From: Chelonoidis abingdonii
Taxonomy: Eukaryota; Chordata; Testudines; Testudinidae
DNA length: 64,000 nt
NCBI RefSeq assembly: GCF_003597395.2
Contig: NC_133774.1
Location: 48,270,363 to 48,334,362 of the forward strand
Reading direction: 5' to 3'
The translations under genes and the position numbers were made by a program. The notes beneath the pieces were generated by a model, which ran no database searches, had not been told where the DNA came from, and worked only from the letters and a program-made list of their open reading frames with translations. Positions 57,301-60,300 of the stretch are shown piece after piece (within the stretch, counting starts at the first letter, position 1; every line of letters begins with the position of its first letter).

Positions 57301-60300
57301 TGTTACTTACGGTCCTTGCTGAATTAGAGCCAGGAGGAGGAAAGGTGAGATGCCAAGTTCTTGATCTTAAAGTTTTTCTTACTATTTTAGGTACTACGAC
57401 TATGATTTTAGGAGGGCAGAGCTGTAAGTGGCAGCTAGACTTCTGATTCAGCAGTGTCCTTCACAGGTGGCAGGCTATCAACCTTACAGGAATGATCTTC
57501 ATATTTAAAGGGCTTATCCCCTTTGAGTGCTTCTCAATGAAGGAGTGACTTATTTCTCTTAGTTTAGTCTGTGAGGTCCAGGAACAGATGGGATTTAACT
57601 ATGAATTCTCTGTAGATCTCATCATTCACCAACCCTATGATGAGAGCAGTCATGCTGGGACAGGCAATGTCAATGTCAGATGCAGTTTAAAATTAGTCAC
57701 ATGTCCTCCCCAACCCTGCTACTCTTCAGGTCCACCCTCCACCTGGATCTGCGTCTAATCAGGGCCTGCTTCCACCACCACCAACTCTGGTCTATGCTAG
57801 CAATGGGCTCTGTCCACCCTGTTCAGGCAGAAAGCTCATAGTGGAGATCTCGAGTTGCAAAATAGGGAGAACCTGAATGATTATAAGACTCAGAGCATTC
57901 AAACGCACAGAGCCTGAGTACATTAGCCCCAGGACATGAGAAATAAATGAGGAGTCGTCCTATTGTGCATTTTGTTCTGTACGATAAATATTTTAGCCGT
58001 TCTTGAGGTAAAAAAAATATAAAGGCGCTTGCCTTTCAGACAGCATACAGTAATCTGAGGATAAAGTTCCATGAGCCAGCAACAAAATAGCGTCAATCTA
58101 CAGCCATCGATTGTCTTCTACTACTTCCATGCTTAGGAATGGAGCATGCAACTCTGTTATTATGAATCTATGTCCACAGTGCACAAATGCATTTACCAAG
58201 TTCTTGTGCATTTATCATGCGTATGGTAGCTTCAGTGGTACGGTCACATTTAGTTTTAGGGCTTGGCTACACTGGCACTTTATACCACAATAACGCCTCC
58301 CAGAACACGCTACCTTACTCCCCCGTCCACACTAGCAAGGCACGTAGAGCGCTCTGACTCCCTGGCTAGAGCGCTCTTGGTACTCCACCTCCAGGAGAGG
58401 GACAAAAGTATTGGCTGAGACGCCCCAGGGCCAGTGTGAACGAGGATTTACATTACAGCGCTCTGATTGACCTCCGGAAACGTCCCATAATCCCCTTAAG
58501 TCAAGTGGCCTCTTATCTTTGTTGTGAAATTGGCTGAGGAATGTAAAAGTGCCTTTTCAGAGCTCCGTTTCAGACAGCTGGCTGCTTATCTGCAGCGGGC
58601 AAAGCAAACGTTTACTGAGTGAGAGAGAGAGAGAGAAGCAGGGAGGGCTAGGGGGATCTGAGCATGCTGTCTTATAAGTTGACACACTCTCAGCACTCCG
58701 AAAAACCGACACTCTCTCCCTCCATATACAAAACACACTCCACCCCACCTCCCTCATTTGAAAAGCATGTTGCAGCCACTTGAATGCTGGGATAGCTGCC
58801 CATAATCCATTGTTCCCAATGCTGCTGCAAATGTGGCCATGCCAGTGTGCTTCCAGCTGTCAGTGGACAGACTGCAGCGCTTTCCCTAGTGTGCTCTCCG
58901 AAGGCTGGTTTAACCCAAAACACTCTACAGCTGCAAGTGTAGCCAAGCCCTTAGTTTGTACCTTAGTCAGCTTGCCTCTACTCTCTGAGTTCTTTAATAG
59001 GTACCCTCAACTGGCTCCTCTTGAAGATCCTAGTTTTATTTGTTTACCTGCCTTCCCCTAATGAAAACCGAACAATATGGGTTAGAAGTAAAACTGAACT
59101 GAAATTTTCTATGCCACATGAAGTAGCACAATATCGTGGCTTTTATTTATTTATTTAAAAGTCACAGAGGAAACAAACCCATTTTTCCTACTCCAGGACA
59201 CCAATGAAGCTATACTAATAAATAGCACTACTCTCCCCAGAGTTTTCCATTACTCAAGAGCAATCGTCCTCTAGAAGGAAATACTATTCACCACGTCTGG
59301 ATCATTCTAAAATCCAAATCACTAGCTATGCAAGAGACTTGGATGCTGTACAAAATATGCATGTCTACATATTATAGCATAGCAAACTAGGCTTATAATG
59401 ACCTTTTTGCATAGCATCAGAAGAACAATTAGTTGGACTGAATTAAAAATATTAAATGACACAGAAGACAAAACAGCCCTTAACACATGCCACAGACAAC
59501 ATATGACAGCAGTATATTCGAGGCTGAAGCTCCTAGCAGATAAAGGATGCCAGAGAAGTAATTGCCAATAGATGTGCTGCTGAAAATTTAGAACCCCCTT
59601 AACTATAATTTTTCAAAAATAAAACGTCAATCAATATATTGTAGATCCATTGTGCCATACATAAACTCTACTAAAACATTAAGCAGGCTGACAGACTAGA
59701 TTTTTAAAAAGTGTAAATATTTTAAGATGAGAAATAATCTAGTTTCCTCTGCTGCATATGACTGCAAGCTAGTCTTCAATTTGATCATTACATTTTTAAC
59801 TCTGAGAATATGTAAATAAACTTCCTTTTGATAGAGATTAAGCCTATTCAAAAAAAGTCTATTTACACAAGCCATGAATTATGTTCTGTTTTAGCCATGT
59901 ATGCCCACTAGTAGCTGAAAATATTCAGCCAAGAAAAGCGTTAGCTACTTCAGATAAAATAATGTGTCTCTAAAGTGGCACAGATTGGTGACTTGGCAAT
60001 TGTGACATTGAAAAGAGCAGTGGCAAAAATAAAATGCAATGTGGTTTCAATTTATAAAGAAACCTTGTTTACATGCAAAAAAGGTGGATTTAGTTCTTCA
60101 GTTTGATTAAGAGTAATGAAATGGTGATTATGAAAATAAGTATTAAAACATTTACTCACTAAGCTTGAGAGCCTCAGCTTCCTCATTGGCAACACTAACT
60201 TCTTTCTGTATCTCACTTTTGTAGAGCAAAATTGGAACCCCTGCTAGCTAACAGATCAGACAAAAAAAGACATCATTGTGCTTTTTAAATATGCAGGGGA

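Noticed and set aside
60160..60243. Alternative acceptors at +4 and +7 of exon 4
   Set aside because: Both would change the reading frame relative to exon 3 and to the rest of exon 4.
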